Source: CAIXLI01 sp964449155
Lineage (GTDB): Bacteria; Pseudomonadota; Alphaproteobacteria; UBA9219
Direction of reading: 5' to 3'
Assembly (NCBI GenBank): GCA_964449155.1
Contig: CAYVBP010000002.1
Location: forward strand, 1 to 64,000
Length of the DNA: 64,000 nucleotides
Position numbers and translations under genes: made by a program. This document shows, in pieces, positions 44,541 to 52,470 of the stretch. The notes beneath the pieces were generated by a model, which ran no database searches, had not been told where the DNA came from, and worked only from the letters and a program-made list of their open reading frames with translations. How positions within the stretch are numbered: the stretch's first letter is position 1; each line of letters starts with the position of its first letter.

Positions 44541-47117
44541 ATGACTTTCGAAAGAACGGAGCAAAAAGAGCGTATCGATTGGCCCCATCGGGCGTTTGTC
44601 GCAATCTTTGACGCGGGGGCCGTTCTTGCCGTCGTTTATCTTATCATTATTGCCAACCATATTTTTCACATTCTTCCCGGTATCGGATATGTCAAACATT
44701 CAATTTGGCCGATAGATACGGATTTCCTGAACTATTGGACGGCGGCACGCCTTGCAATCGCAGATCGTGCGATTGATATATTCAATCCGGAGGCCTTTAG
44801 AAATGCGACCGTTGCCTTGACCGGCCACGTTCCCGTCCAGATTCATTCGTGGCCGTATTCGCCGCTTCCTTTGGTTTTTATGTCTTGGCTCGGCGCGCTT
44901 CCCTACAAAATGGCGTTTTGCCTTTGGATGGTTCTGACTTTTATTCTGTACGCAGCATCCGTCGCCGTTAAGCGGCCCGACTCGTGGAAGGTTGTGGGGG
45001 TCCTTGCTCTTGCGCCGGCAACGTTCATGAATGTCATGCACGGGCAAGGCGGTTTTCTTACGGCAGCATGCCTTGTGGGCGGACTTAGGCTGATGGACAA
45101 GCGCCCCGTTCTTGCAGGCGCGTTGTTTGGCTTGTTGACGTTTAAGCCGCATTTGCTGTTGCTTATGCCGTTCATCCTGTTCCCGAAAGACCGACGGCGT
45201 GTCCTTGTTTCAGCTGTGGCAACGACGGCAGTCCTTTTTGTTGTGAGTCTTGCCTGTTTCGGGCCGATGCCGTGGATCGATTACTTTCAGAAGATCGTTC
45301 CTTATCAAAAAGCGTTGATGGAGTTTCCTCCAGCTGCGGATAAGTACATGATGAACTCGGTGTTTATCACGCTTTTTGCCGCTGTCCGCCGGTTAAGCGG
45401 ATCGCTTGATCTCGCATACTTCGCGTCGCTTGTTTCTGCGACGGCAGGCATTGGCGCAACGCTGTATGTTGTGCGCAGACGCATGTCCGCCGACTTGCGC
45501 GATGCGGTTATCCTGACGGCGCTGTTCATAACGACGCCTTACGGCTTGATCTACGACACGCCAATTCTTGTCGCCGCCATCGTTTCCTTTTTGGCCGCGG
45601 CGCGCGCGATAAAAACAACGGCATTGCAAGCGGCGACTGCCGCAATTCTTTTCTTGTTTCCGCTAATGGCAACCCAGCTGAATGCGGCAGGACTTCCTTT
45701 GGGCCCCGTCCTGGCTGCAAGCTTTCTTGTCGTATGTTTGCAAACTGTTTCCGCCGGGCAGCGGCCCGAAAAAAAACTGCGCCCAGCGCTTCAACGTGCT
45801 TTTCAATTAGCAAGGACGGAGTTCAGGGAACGTAAGATCCTTCCAAAATTCGTTTATCCCGTTCTTCTGTGTGTCGCCGCATACTATTTGATCGATGCGT
45901 TTAAGACGATCGACAGCATAACGACCCACATCTTTACGCCCGCGCCCGATGGAAAAAAGATGCCGTGGCCTGAGAATAGCGACTTTTTAACTTTGTGGTC
46001 GGCCGCGAAACTGATGGCCAAGGATCAGTTATCGACGTTGTTCGATGCGTCGGCGCTTTTCCGGGCGCAGGAGGTATTGTCCGGGTACAAGGCGCTAAAT
46101 TCGAATAACTGGCCTTATTCGCCGCTTCCTCTTCTTTATGTTCGTTGGCTCGAGCCGTTTTCGGTGCGCGATGCCTTTTTGCTCTGGGAAGGCATAACCT
46201 TTGCCTTTTATGCGCTGGCCGTCGCATATCGCCGTCCTGATCCGTGGAAGCTGACGATCCTTCTTGCGGCAGCGCCGGCGACGGCCGTTAATCTTGGTTA
46301 CGGCCAAAGCGGCTATCTGATGGCGGCTCTTTTGATCGGTGGGTTGAGGCTGATGGATAAGCGTCCAATTCTTGCCGGAATCCTTTTTGGTGTTTTGACG
46401 TATAAACCGCAGTTCATGATTCTTCTACCTTTTGTCCTTCTCGCGCAACGGCGGTGGAAAGTGCTTATTTCTTCGGTCGTCATGACCGCAGGCCTTCATG
46501 TTTTGAGCGTTGCGCTGTATGGGGTTGAACCGTGGGTTATTTATTTTAATAAAATTGTGCCGTTCCAAACGATGCTGTTCGATGCGTCTCCGATTGACGA
46601 CGGCTTCAAGATGAATTCAACGTTTGTGACGTTGTTTGCCGCTGTCCGAAATCTCGGCGGGTCGCTGGCCTTATCTTACGGTCTGTCGGCTCTTGCCGCA
46701 GTGGCGGGGATTGCCGGGACGATCTATGCGTGCCGAAAGAACATTCCTTCCGATTTGCGCGATGCGGTTATCGTATCGGCGCTTTTCCTTTCTACGCCCT
46801 ATGCGCACGTTTACGATTTTCCGATCCTTATGGGCGCTGTCGTATCCTATCTGATGACCCAAAAGGCCTCGACGATAACAATTCCTCAAATTGCTTTGTT
46901 CTGGGGGCTTTGTATCCTTCCGTTTCATGCCTATCCAATGAACAGGGCTCACCAGCCGATAAGCCCGTTGCTGTTTATGGGCTTTTTCTACATCTGCATG
47001 GCAGAGATCTATAGGATTCAAAACGGCGGAAAAAGGCTTATCGATCTTGAAGCTTTATTTCGGAAGGCAATCCCGCTTTTCGGCGAAGCGCGGCGGCAGT
47101 GTCTTCGTAAACTTTAG
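44541..47117 (+). CDS. Double GT87/DUF2029-like membrane protein (internal duplication)
   Basis: The 858-residue protein has about twenty membrane spans and consists of two homologous halves offset by about 418 residues. Each has an early acidic motif (DFLNYWTAARL / DFLTLWSAAKL), WPYSPLPL, and a segment beginning GGLRLMDKRP and continuing LAG.LFG.LT.KP. Each half ends with TTPYGLIYDTPIL or STPYAHVYDFPIL. This looks like an in-frame fusion of tandem GT87-type glycosyltransferase genes. The paralogous separate pair lies at 6155-8903. It follows dotN by 12 bases on the same strand and may share its transcript. The sugar and acceptor are unknown. Confidence 0.75.
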   Translation: MTFERTEQKERIDWPHRAFVAIFDAGAVLAVVYLIIIANHIFHILPGIGYVKHSIWPIDTDFLNYWTAARLAIADRAIDIFNPEAFRNATVALTGHVPVQIHSWPYSPLPLVFMSWLGALPYKMAFCLWMVLTFILYAASVAVKRPDSWKVVGVLALAPATFMNVMHGQGGFLTAACLVGGLRLMDKRPVLAGALFGLLTFKPHLLLLMPFILFPKDRRRVLVSAVATTAVLFVVSLACFGPMPWIDYFQKIVPYQKALMEFPPAADKYMMNSVFITLFAAVRRLSGSLDLAYFASLVSATAGIGATLYVVRRRMSADLRDAVILTALFITTPYGLIYDTPILVAAIVSFLAAARAIKTTALQAATAAILFLFPLMATQLNAAGLPLGPVLAASFLVVCLQTVSAGQRPEKKLRPALQRAFQLARTEFRERKILPKFVYPVLLCVAAYYLIDAFKTIDSITTHIFTPAPDGKKMPWPENSDFLTLWSAAKLMAKDQLSTLFDASALFRAQEVLSGYKALNSNNWPYSPLPLLYVRWLEPFSVRDAFLLWEGITFAFYALAVAYRRPDPWKLTILLAAAPATAVNLGYGQSGYLMAALLIGGLRLMDKRPILAGILFGVLTYKPQFMILLPFVLLAQRRWKVLISSVVMTAGLHVLSVALYGVEPWVIYFNKIVPFQTMLFDASPIDDGFKMNSTFVTLFAAVRNLGGSLALSYGLSALAAVAGIAGTIYACRKNIPSDLRDAVIVSALFLSTPYAHVYDFPILMGAVVSYLMTQKASTITIPQIALFWGLCILPFHAYPMNRAHQPISPLLFMGFFYICMAEIYRIQNGGKRLIDLEALFRKAIPLFGEARRQCLRKL

Positions 47118-48654
47118 CGTGCGCTGCGTCGCCGCGCTGCTTGTATTCTTCCGCAAGCTGAACCAGCGCGGGATATGATAGAGGGTTTAGCTTAATCGCA
47201 ATTTCGAGATGGCGTAAGGCTTCGTCCCGATGATGTTCATTGCCAGGCATCGTTCTCAGTAGGGCCGCGAGATTAACGTGCAAAACGTCCCTGTTGTCGA
47301 TCGAGTGTCTGTCGGACGATAAAGCCAAGTCTCTTTCGGCAAGTTCGAATTGGTTCCGCGCGGCATCGTAATTGCCTCCACGCGCATAATGGGTTCCTAA
47401 AAGAATATGCGCTTCAGGCGCGGGCCTTCCGGATGCAAAGACGTTGTTGCAAAAAGTGATCGGATCGCGCCAACTCTTATTTTGCTGCCAAGCCATGCTT
47501 CCGAAAAGCGAAAGAACGAAAAGCCCAAAAAGAAAAACCGTTTTTGTAAAACGCTTATTGACCGTTATCGCGATACCTTCCAAAAGCCCAAGCGTAAGTC
47601 CCGTCATCGGCAAATACATCCAGTGTTCATAGGCGACGCGGCCCATGCTCAAAACGGGAGACAACGCAAAGAAAAACCAAAGACTTCCCCAACTTAAGGG
47701 AAGCGTCAGGAGACTCTGAGGCCGAAAAACTATCGCTGCCAATCCTCCGACGGCAAAGACGCCAAAAGCCGCTTGTGCTGCCCATAATCCGCCAGTGGCC
47801 TCAAGCACATGCTTCATGAACAAAGGCTCTGGCCATAAAAAAAGCCGCAAATAAACAGGAATAGCCGCAAAAAAATCGAGATCTAAAAAGCCGTCCGGCT
47901 GCATCGTATTAGCCGCGACAATTTTTGCCCCTATCGTCATACGGAACAAAAGATAAACGCAAGCAATTGCAGCAAAAGGCCAAAGCCTGAAATAACGCCG
48001 CGTCTCGAATCTTTGTTTGTCCGAGAAATAGACAAGCGTCCCGGCCAAAAAGGGAAAGGCGATAGCGCTTTCCTTGCTTAAAAGCGCAAAGATAAAAAGA
48101 AAGGAGGCCGCAATTATCCGGCTGCGCGAAAAATCGGGAAGCAATGCGTTTGCGGCTCCGAGGCAAAAAAACGCGTATAAACCATCCCCTGTATCGGAAA
48201 TATATGCAACCGCTTCGACATTGATGGGGTGCGCCGCCCAAATTGCCGCAGCCAAAAAAGCCCCCGCCGGGCGAAAAGCTAATTTCCGGCCCAACCGATA
48301 GACAAGGCAGGCGTTTGCGGCATGAAGCAGGACGTTAAGAAGGTGAAACCCCCACGCCTTTAGTCCGATTGCTTGAAAGACGAAAAGATAAAGCCCTCCC
48401 TGCAACGGTCGATAGTAATCGCCGAACGTAAGGCTTCCCGTCGTTAGAGACGACGAAAAAATTGACGGCAAATACCGCCAGCCTCGCAAAAACTGGTTAT
48501 CGACGACCGTATTTTCGTCGTCGAAAAGAAAGGCGTTATGGTAAACGTTCGAATAAACGGCGAAAACGACGCCCGCCAAGAAAAGGCAGGGCCACGCCGT
48601 ATCCCAAAAACCTTGGTTTTTCCTATAGAATATTTTGCATAACAGGCTGGTCAT
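47038..48654 (-). CDS. TMTC-like membrane protein with C-terminal TPR repeats
   Basis: The 538-residue protein has about eleven membrane spans. The first loop motif NAFLFDDENTVVDNQFLRGW is of the kind seen in GT-C fold O-mannosyltransferases of the TMTC type (acidic DD after the first helix), followed by YRPLQGGLYLFVF and FHLLNVLLHAANACL. The C-terminal 110 residues are helical and TPR-like (ARGGNYDAARNQFELAERDL, DEALRHLEIAIKLNPLSYPAL). It probably transfers a sugar to protein or lipid on the outer face; the substrate is unknown. Its end overlaps the convergent double-GT87 gene by 80 bases. Confidence 0.72.
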   Translation of the reverse strand: MTSLLCKIFYRKNQGFWDTAWPCLFLAGVVFAVYSNVYHNAFLFDDENTVVDNQFLRGWRYLPSIFSSSLTTGSLTFGDYYRPLQGGLYLFVFQAIGLKAWGFHLLNVLLHAANACLVYRLGRKLAFRPAGAFLAAAIWAAHPINVEAVAYISDTGDGLYAFFCLGAANALLPDFSRSRIIAASFLFIFALLSKESAIAFPFLAGTLVYFSDKQRFETRRYFRLWPFAAIACVYLLFRMTIGAKIVAANTMQPDGFLDLDFFAAIPVYLRLFLWPEPLFMKHVLEATGGLWAAQAAFGVFAVGGLAAIVFRPQSLLTLPLSWGSLWFFFALSPVLSMGRVAYEHWMYLPMTGLTLGLLEGIAITVNKRFTKTVFLFGLFVLSLFGSMAWQQNKSWRDPITFCNNVFASGRPAPEAHILLGTHYARGGNYDAARNQFELAERDLALSSDRHSIDNRDVLHVNLAALLRTMPGNEHHRDEALRHLEIAIKLNPLSYPALVQLAEEYKQRGDAAHAKVYEDTAAALRRKAGLPSEIKLQDR

Positions 48655-48766
48655 AAAACCTCAAAAAGGGACCTTAGTTAGCTATCCTCAAAAGGGCACG
48701 CGGTGTCAAAAACTTTTTTGTTTCCGAAACTTGCGGAAATCGCACGCCCTGTACTATGCTAAAGGC

Positions 48767-49984
48767 ATGACAATGCAACGCCCAAATTCGTATACGTTTC
48801 TTCCCGATGCCGACGGGCATTTCGGGGCCTATGGCGGCCGTTTTGTTCCGGAAACGCTGATGCCGCTCGTTCTCGAGGTTGAAAAAGCCTATACTGCCGC
48901 AAAAGCCGACCCGTCGTTTATGGCCGAGCTTGACTATTACTTAAAGTATTACGTCGGGCGTCCGTCGCCGCTTTATTTTGCGAAAAGAATGACGGAGCAT
49001 TTCGGCGGCGCAAAAATCTATTTTAAGCGCGAAGAGCTTAATCACACCGGTGCGCACAAAATCAATCATTGCATCGGCGAAGTTCTGTTGGCCAAGCGCA
49101 TGGGCAAAACGCGCATTATCGCCGAAACGGGCGCGGGCCAGCACGGCGTCGCCACGGCGACTGTTGCGGCGCTGTTTAATTTGCCGTGCGTGGTCTACAT
49201 GGGCGAACTCGATATCGAGCGTCAGGCTCCAAATGTATTCCGCATGCGCCTTCTGGGCGCAGAGGTCCGCCCCGTTAAAACAGGATCGCGGTCGTTGAAG
49301 GACGCCATGAACGCCGCCCTGCGTGATTGGGTCGCGAACGTCGATGGCACGTTTTATATCATCGGAACAGTCGGTGGCCCGCATCCGTATCCCGCGATGA
49401 TTCGAGATTTCCAGTCTGTGATCGGCCGAGAAGTTCGTCAGCAGCTTATGGAAGCTGAAGGCCGTCTGCCCGATTCGCTGATTGCTTGTATCGGTGGAGG
49501 CTCGAACGCCATGGGCCTTTTCTATGAGTTCCTGAACGATCCCACGGTAGCAATGTTCGGAGCCGAAGCCGCCGGGCTCGGCATTGAAACCGGCAAGCAT
49601 GCCGCTGCGCTCGAAGGCGGTCGGGAAGGCATTTTGCACGGTATGCGCAGCTATTTCTTGCAAGATCCTGACGGGCAGATTTTGGAAGCGCACTCTATTT
49701 CGGCCGGGCTTGATTATCCCGGAGTTGGCCCCGAACACGCGTGGCTGTTTGACCAGAAACGCGTCACGTATGTTCCTATTACCGACGACGAAGCCGTCGA
49801 GGCGTTCCAGTTGTGCAGTAAGCTCGAAGGCATTATGCCCGCGCTGGAATCCGCGCACGCGCTGGCCTACGTTCCGAAACTTGCGCCGACGCTGCCCAAA
49901 GATCATCTGATGGTCGTGAACATCAGTGGGCGCGGCGACAAGGATATTTTTACGATCGCCAAAAGAATAGGGGTCAAGCTGTGA
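48767..49984 (+). CDS. trpB: Tryptophan synthase beta chain
   Basis: TrpB condenses indole and serine to tryptophan. The 405-residue protein begins with the TrpB1 N-terminus (PDADGHFGAYGGRFVPETLM). The PLP lysine is K98 in HTGAHKIN, and later conserved parts are ETGAGQHGVATATVAA and CIGGGSNAMG. I use the ATG at 48767; ATG 48773 is also possible, and the upstream in-frame codons do not look like protein. It overlaps trpA by 4 bases. trpF, a frequent upstream neighbour in alphaproteobacteria, is not here. Confidence 0.96.
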   Translation: MTMQRPNSYTFLPDADGHFGAYGGRFVPETLMPLVLEVEKAYTAAKADPSFMAELDYYLKYYVGRPSPLYFAKRMTEHFGGAKIYFKREELNHTGAHKINHCIGEVLLAKRMGKTRIIAETGAGQHGVATATVAALFNLPCVVYMGELDIERQAPNVFRMRLLGAEVRPVKTGSRSLKDAMNAALRDWVANVDGTFYIIGTVGGPHPYPAMIRDFQSVIGREVRQQLMEAEGRLPDSLIACIGGGSNAMGLFYEFLNDPTVAMFGAEAAGLGIETGKHAAALEGGREGILHGMRSYFLQDPDGQILEAHSISAGLDYPGVGPEHAWLFDQKRVTYVPITDDEAVEAFQLCSKLEGIMPALESAHALAYVPKLAPTLPKDHLMVVNISGRGDKDIFTIAKRIGVKL

Positions 49985-50799
49985 GCCGCATCTCCGCCCG
50001 CTTCGCCGAGCTCAGGGCCGCGAAGAAAAAAGCCTTCATTTCGTTCACGTCTGCGGGCGACCCGGACCTAGAAACATTCGGCGAGATTCTTGAGGGTCTG
50101 CCAAAAGCGGGTGTCGATTTAATCGAAATCGGCATGCCGTTTAGCGATCCCGTCGCCGACGGGCCCATTATCGAACTCGGCAACAACCGCGCGTTCAAGG
50201 CGGGAATTAAGATGGCCAAGGTTCTCGGCTATGCCGCCGCGTTCCGCAAAAAAGACGCTAAGACTCCCTTGTTGTTGATGGGCTATGCAAACCCCATCTT
50301 TTTTTACGGTCTCGATAAATTTGCGGCGGACGCTGCCGCTGCTGGCATCGACGGCCTTATTGTTCCCGATCTTCCACCCGAAGAAGACGCCGACCTGCGT
50401 CACCACGCGCAAGCGTGCAGCATCGACCTTATCCGCTTTGTGACGCCGACGACGGACGCGGTGCGCTTGAAAACGGTATTGGCGGGGGCAGGGGGGTTCT
50501 TATATTACGTTTCTGTGTCCGGCATCACAGGCACAAAGCAAGCCGTGACAGACACTGTGCGCTGTGGGATCGAAAAAATAAGGCCGTACTCGTCTCTTTC
50601 CATTGCCGTCGGTTTTGGCATATCCGCGCCCGAACAGGCGCGCGCCATCGCGCAAGTTTCTGACGGAATAATCGTGGGCAGCGCAATCGTTAACCGGATC
50701 GCGCAAAACCTTGACTCTGAAGGTAAATCACGGCCCGGTTTGGTCAAAGATGTCCTAAGCTTCGTAAAAACCCTTTCCGACGCGGCGCACGAGGTCTAA
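49981..50799 (+). CDS. trpA: Tryptophan synthase alpha chain
   Basis: TrpA cleaves indole-3-glycerol phosphate to indole for TrpB. The 272-residue TIM barrel carries the catalytic residues E49 and D60 in LIEIGMPFSDPVADGP, in canonical numbering, and the phosphate loops VGFGIS and GIIVGSAIV. A GTG start overlaps the trpB stop. In many alphaproteobacteria accD follows; here an insertion sequence follows 26 bases later. Confidence 0.96.
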   Translation: MSRISARFAELRAAKKKAFISFTSAGDPDLETFGEILEGLPKAGVDLIEIGMPFSDPVADGPIIELGNNRAFKAGIKMAKVLGYAAAFRKKDAKTPLLLMGYANPIFFYGLDKFAADAAAAGIDGLIVPDLPPEEDADLRHHAQACSIDLIRFVTPTTDAVRLKTVLAGAGGFLYYVSVSGITGTKQAVTDTVRCGIEKIRPYSSLSIAVGFGISAPEQARAIAQVSDGIIVGSAIVNRIAQNLDSEGKSRPGLVKDVLSFVKTLSDAAHEV

Positions 50800-50814
50800 A
50801 GCGGCGAAAACAGG

Positions 50815-50824
50815 CGTATTCTTG
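50815..50824. repeat. Target-site duplication, left copy
   Basis: CGTATTCTTG directly abuts the left end of the insertion sequence and is repeated exactly at its right end. Confidence 0.9.
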
Positions 50825-52049
50825 CAGGGCAAAATCATAAACTGACGAGAAACCAAGGAAGATGTGATTCTCAGGAAGTATCTGAAAAAGAAAGGGACTT
50901 TCATGGAAGAAGAAGGATTGGGGGCGGCGACGCAGGCGAGTTTTGAGGCGTGGGTGAAAGAAACGCCGGATCCTCGGGTGGAAAAGATGGTGACACACCC
51001 GCTGCCGGAGTTGTTGTTTGTGCTGTTTGTCGGGCAGATGTGCGGAATGGAAGATGTGGATGAGATCGTCTTGTTTGCGCGAAGGCATCAGGATTGGTTT
51101 TGCAAAATCATGGATTTCAAGGCGGGGATCGCGTCGGCGCAAACATTCAAGCGCGTTTTGAGCTTAATCGACGGCAAAACATTTGAACGGCTTTTCACAG
51201 CATGGGCATCACAGTGGTGTGCGCCCGGCGTCATTGCAATTGATGGAAAATGCTTGAGAGGCGCATCTGAAAAAGGCGATCAACACAAAGCTCTCTATAC
51301 CGTGAACGCGTTTGCAAGTCGCACGGGTTTGGTTTTGGGGCAAAGCAGAGTTTATGATAAAAGCAATGAAATCATAGCAATTCCTGCGCTTTTGGATCAA
51401 CTGAGCCTCAAGGGAAACATCGTAACGATTGATGCGATGGGCACGCAAAGCAAGATTGCTGAAGCTATCCGAGCCAAAGAGGCCGATTACATTTTGGCTC
51501 TCAAAGGCAATCAAAGCAGCCCACACGACGACGTAAAGCGTTTTTTTGAAGACAGGGAACTCTCGAAAACATGTGCGAGGCACGTGACAACTAATTTTGG
51601 ACACGGACGCATCGAAGAGCGCATTATTCGTGTGACGGATGACATCGAATGGCTGAAAATCCTGCATCCTCAATGGAAAGATTTACGAAAAATCGTTTCG
51701 ATCACGTCGACCCGCACGGACAAGAAAAGCGTTAAATCTTTAACCGAAACTCGCTATTACATCTCGTCTCTGCCGTCCGGTCCGGAACACCTTCTGAAAG
51801 CCATTCGTTCGCATTGGAGCATAGAAAACACGCTTCATTGGTCGCTGGATGTTGTCTTCGGCGAAGACGCCTCGCGGCTTCGTAAGGACAACGCAGCTGT
51901 CAACATGTCTGTCATACGGAAAACTGCATTTAATGCCCTAAAACGCGAGCCTTCTGACACGCCCATAAAACTCAAACGCTTCCAAGCTGCCCACGACCCT
52001 GCTTTCCGTTCCTCGTTAATCTTTCTTCATAATTTATGATTCCGCCCTG
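50825..52049 (+). mobile_element. Intact ISAs1-family insertion sequence
   Basis: The 1,225-bp element is bounded by 17-bp inverted repeats, CAGGGCAAAATCATAAA on the left (50825-50841) and the complement of CAGGGCGGAATCATAAA on the right (52033-52049), 15 of 17 identical. It is flanked by a perfect 10-bp direct repeat. The family commonly duplicates 8-10 bp. One full-length transposase fills it. The perfect duplication suggests recent insertion, between trpA and tRNA-Thr. Confidence 0.93.
50903..52039 (+). CDS. ISAs1-family DDE transposase
   Basis: The 378-residue protein has the N-terminal DDE_Tnp_1-associated segment (DPRVEKMVTHPLPELLFVLF) and the catalytic domain. The catalytic domain shows VIAIDGKCLRGA (first Asp), NIVTIDAMGTQSKIAEAI (second Asp) and the C-terminal SHWSIENTLHWSLDVVFGED (Glu). 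All expected catalytic residues are present. The ATG at 50903 is used, but a GTG at 50864 with AAGGA in front is also plausible. The stop codon lies inside the right inverted repeat. Confidence 0.92.
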   Translation: MEEEGLGAATQASFEAWVKETPDPRVEKMVTHPLPELLFVLFVGQMCGMEDVDEIVLFARRHQDWFCKIMDFKAGIASAQTFKRVLSLIDGKTFERLFTAWASQWCAPGVIAIDGKCLRGASEKGDQHKALYTVNAFASRTGLVLGQSRVYDKSNEIIAIPALLDQLSLKGNIVTIDAMGTQSKIAEAIRAKEADYILALKGNQSSPHDDVKRFFEDRELSKTCARHVTTNFGHGRIEERIIRVTDDIEWLKILHPQWKDLRKIVSITSTRTDKKSVKSLTETRYYISSLPSGPEHLLKAIRSHWSIENTLHWSLDVVFGEDASRLRKDNAAVNMSVIRKTAFNALKREPSDTPIKLKRFQAAHDPAFRSSLIFLHNL

Positions 52050-52059
52050 CGTATTCTTG
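52050..52059. repeat. Target-site duplication, right copy
   Basis: CGTATTCTTG follows the right inverted repeat and is identical to 50815-50824. Confidence 0.9.
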
Positions 52060-52129
52060 ACAGGCATCTTGCATCCGGCCCCCGAGTATGGCAAAACCCC
52101 GCCCTCGGCATATCGAGGCACCAACAACT

Positions 52130-52204
52130 GCTGCCGTAGCTCAGGGGTAGAGCACGTCCTTGGTAAGGACGGGGTCGTAGGTTCAATTCCTATCGGCAGC
52201 ACCA
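52130..52204 (+). tRNA. tRNA-Thr (anticodon GGU)
   Basis: A full cloverleaf is visible: acceptor GCTGCCG / CGGCAGC, D arm with AGCTCAGGGGTAGAGC, anticodon stem CGTCC / GGACG with loop TTGGTAA (anticodon GGT at 34-36), and T arm GTAGGTTCAATTCCTAT. The discriminator is A and CCA is encoded at 52202-52204. The gene lies between the insertion sequence and thrS. Confidence 0.96.
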
Positions 52205-52470
52205 TTTCTTCTTTTATATTTCAAAGACTTACGCGCCACATTTTGGTGTCAAAATCGTTAATTTCAGCTCGATTTTATCTCGTGGAAGCACTGTGGAAGC
52301 AAAAAGCTGAAAACCGGAGCGTAATCAAGCGGGTATCTGGGGGCGAAGGATTGCGATTCCTCGCCGTCGAAAGCAGAAAAAAGATTTATGCCTGATCCAA
52401 GAGTTTTGATGACGGCACCTAGGGCACTGGGCGTCGCTCTGTTATGGACCAGGCACAAACAAGCATCCTT
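52205..52470. other. Intergenic, tRNA-Thr to thrS
   Basis: About 265 bases. An open frame continues from the IS end through the tRNA to 52395, but its product matches nothing I know and crosses the tRNA, so it is not called. No integrase remnant or clear terminator was recognised. Confidence 0.4.

Noticed and set aside
52036..52395. Open frame running through tRNA-Thr as an integrase fragment
   Set aside because: The translation shows no tyrosine-recombinase motif and covers the tRNA itself.
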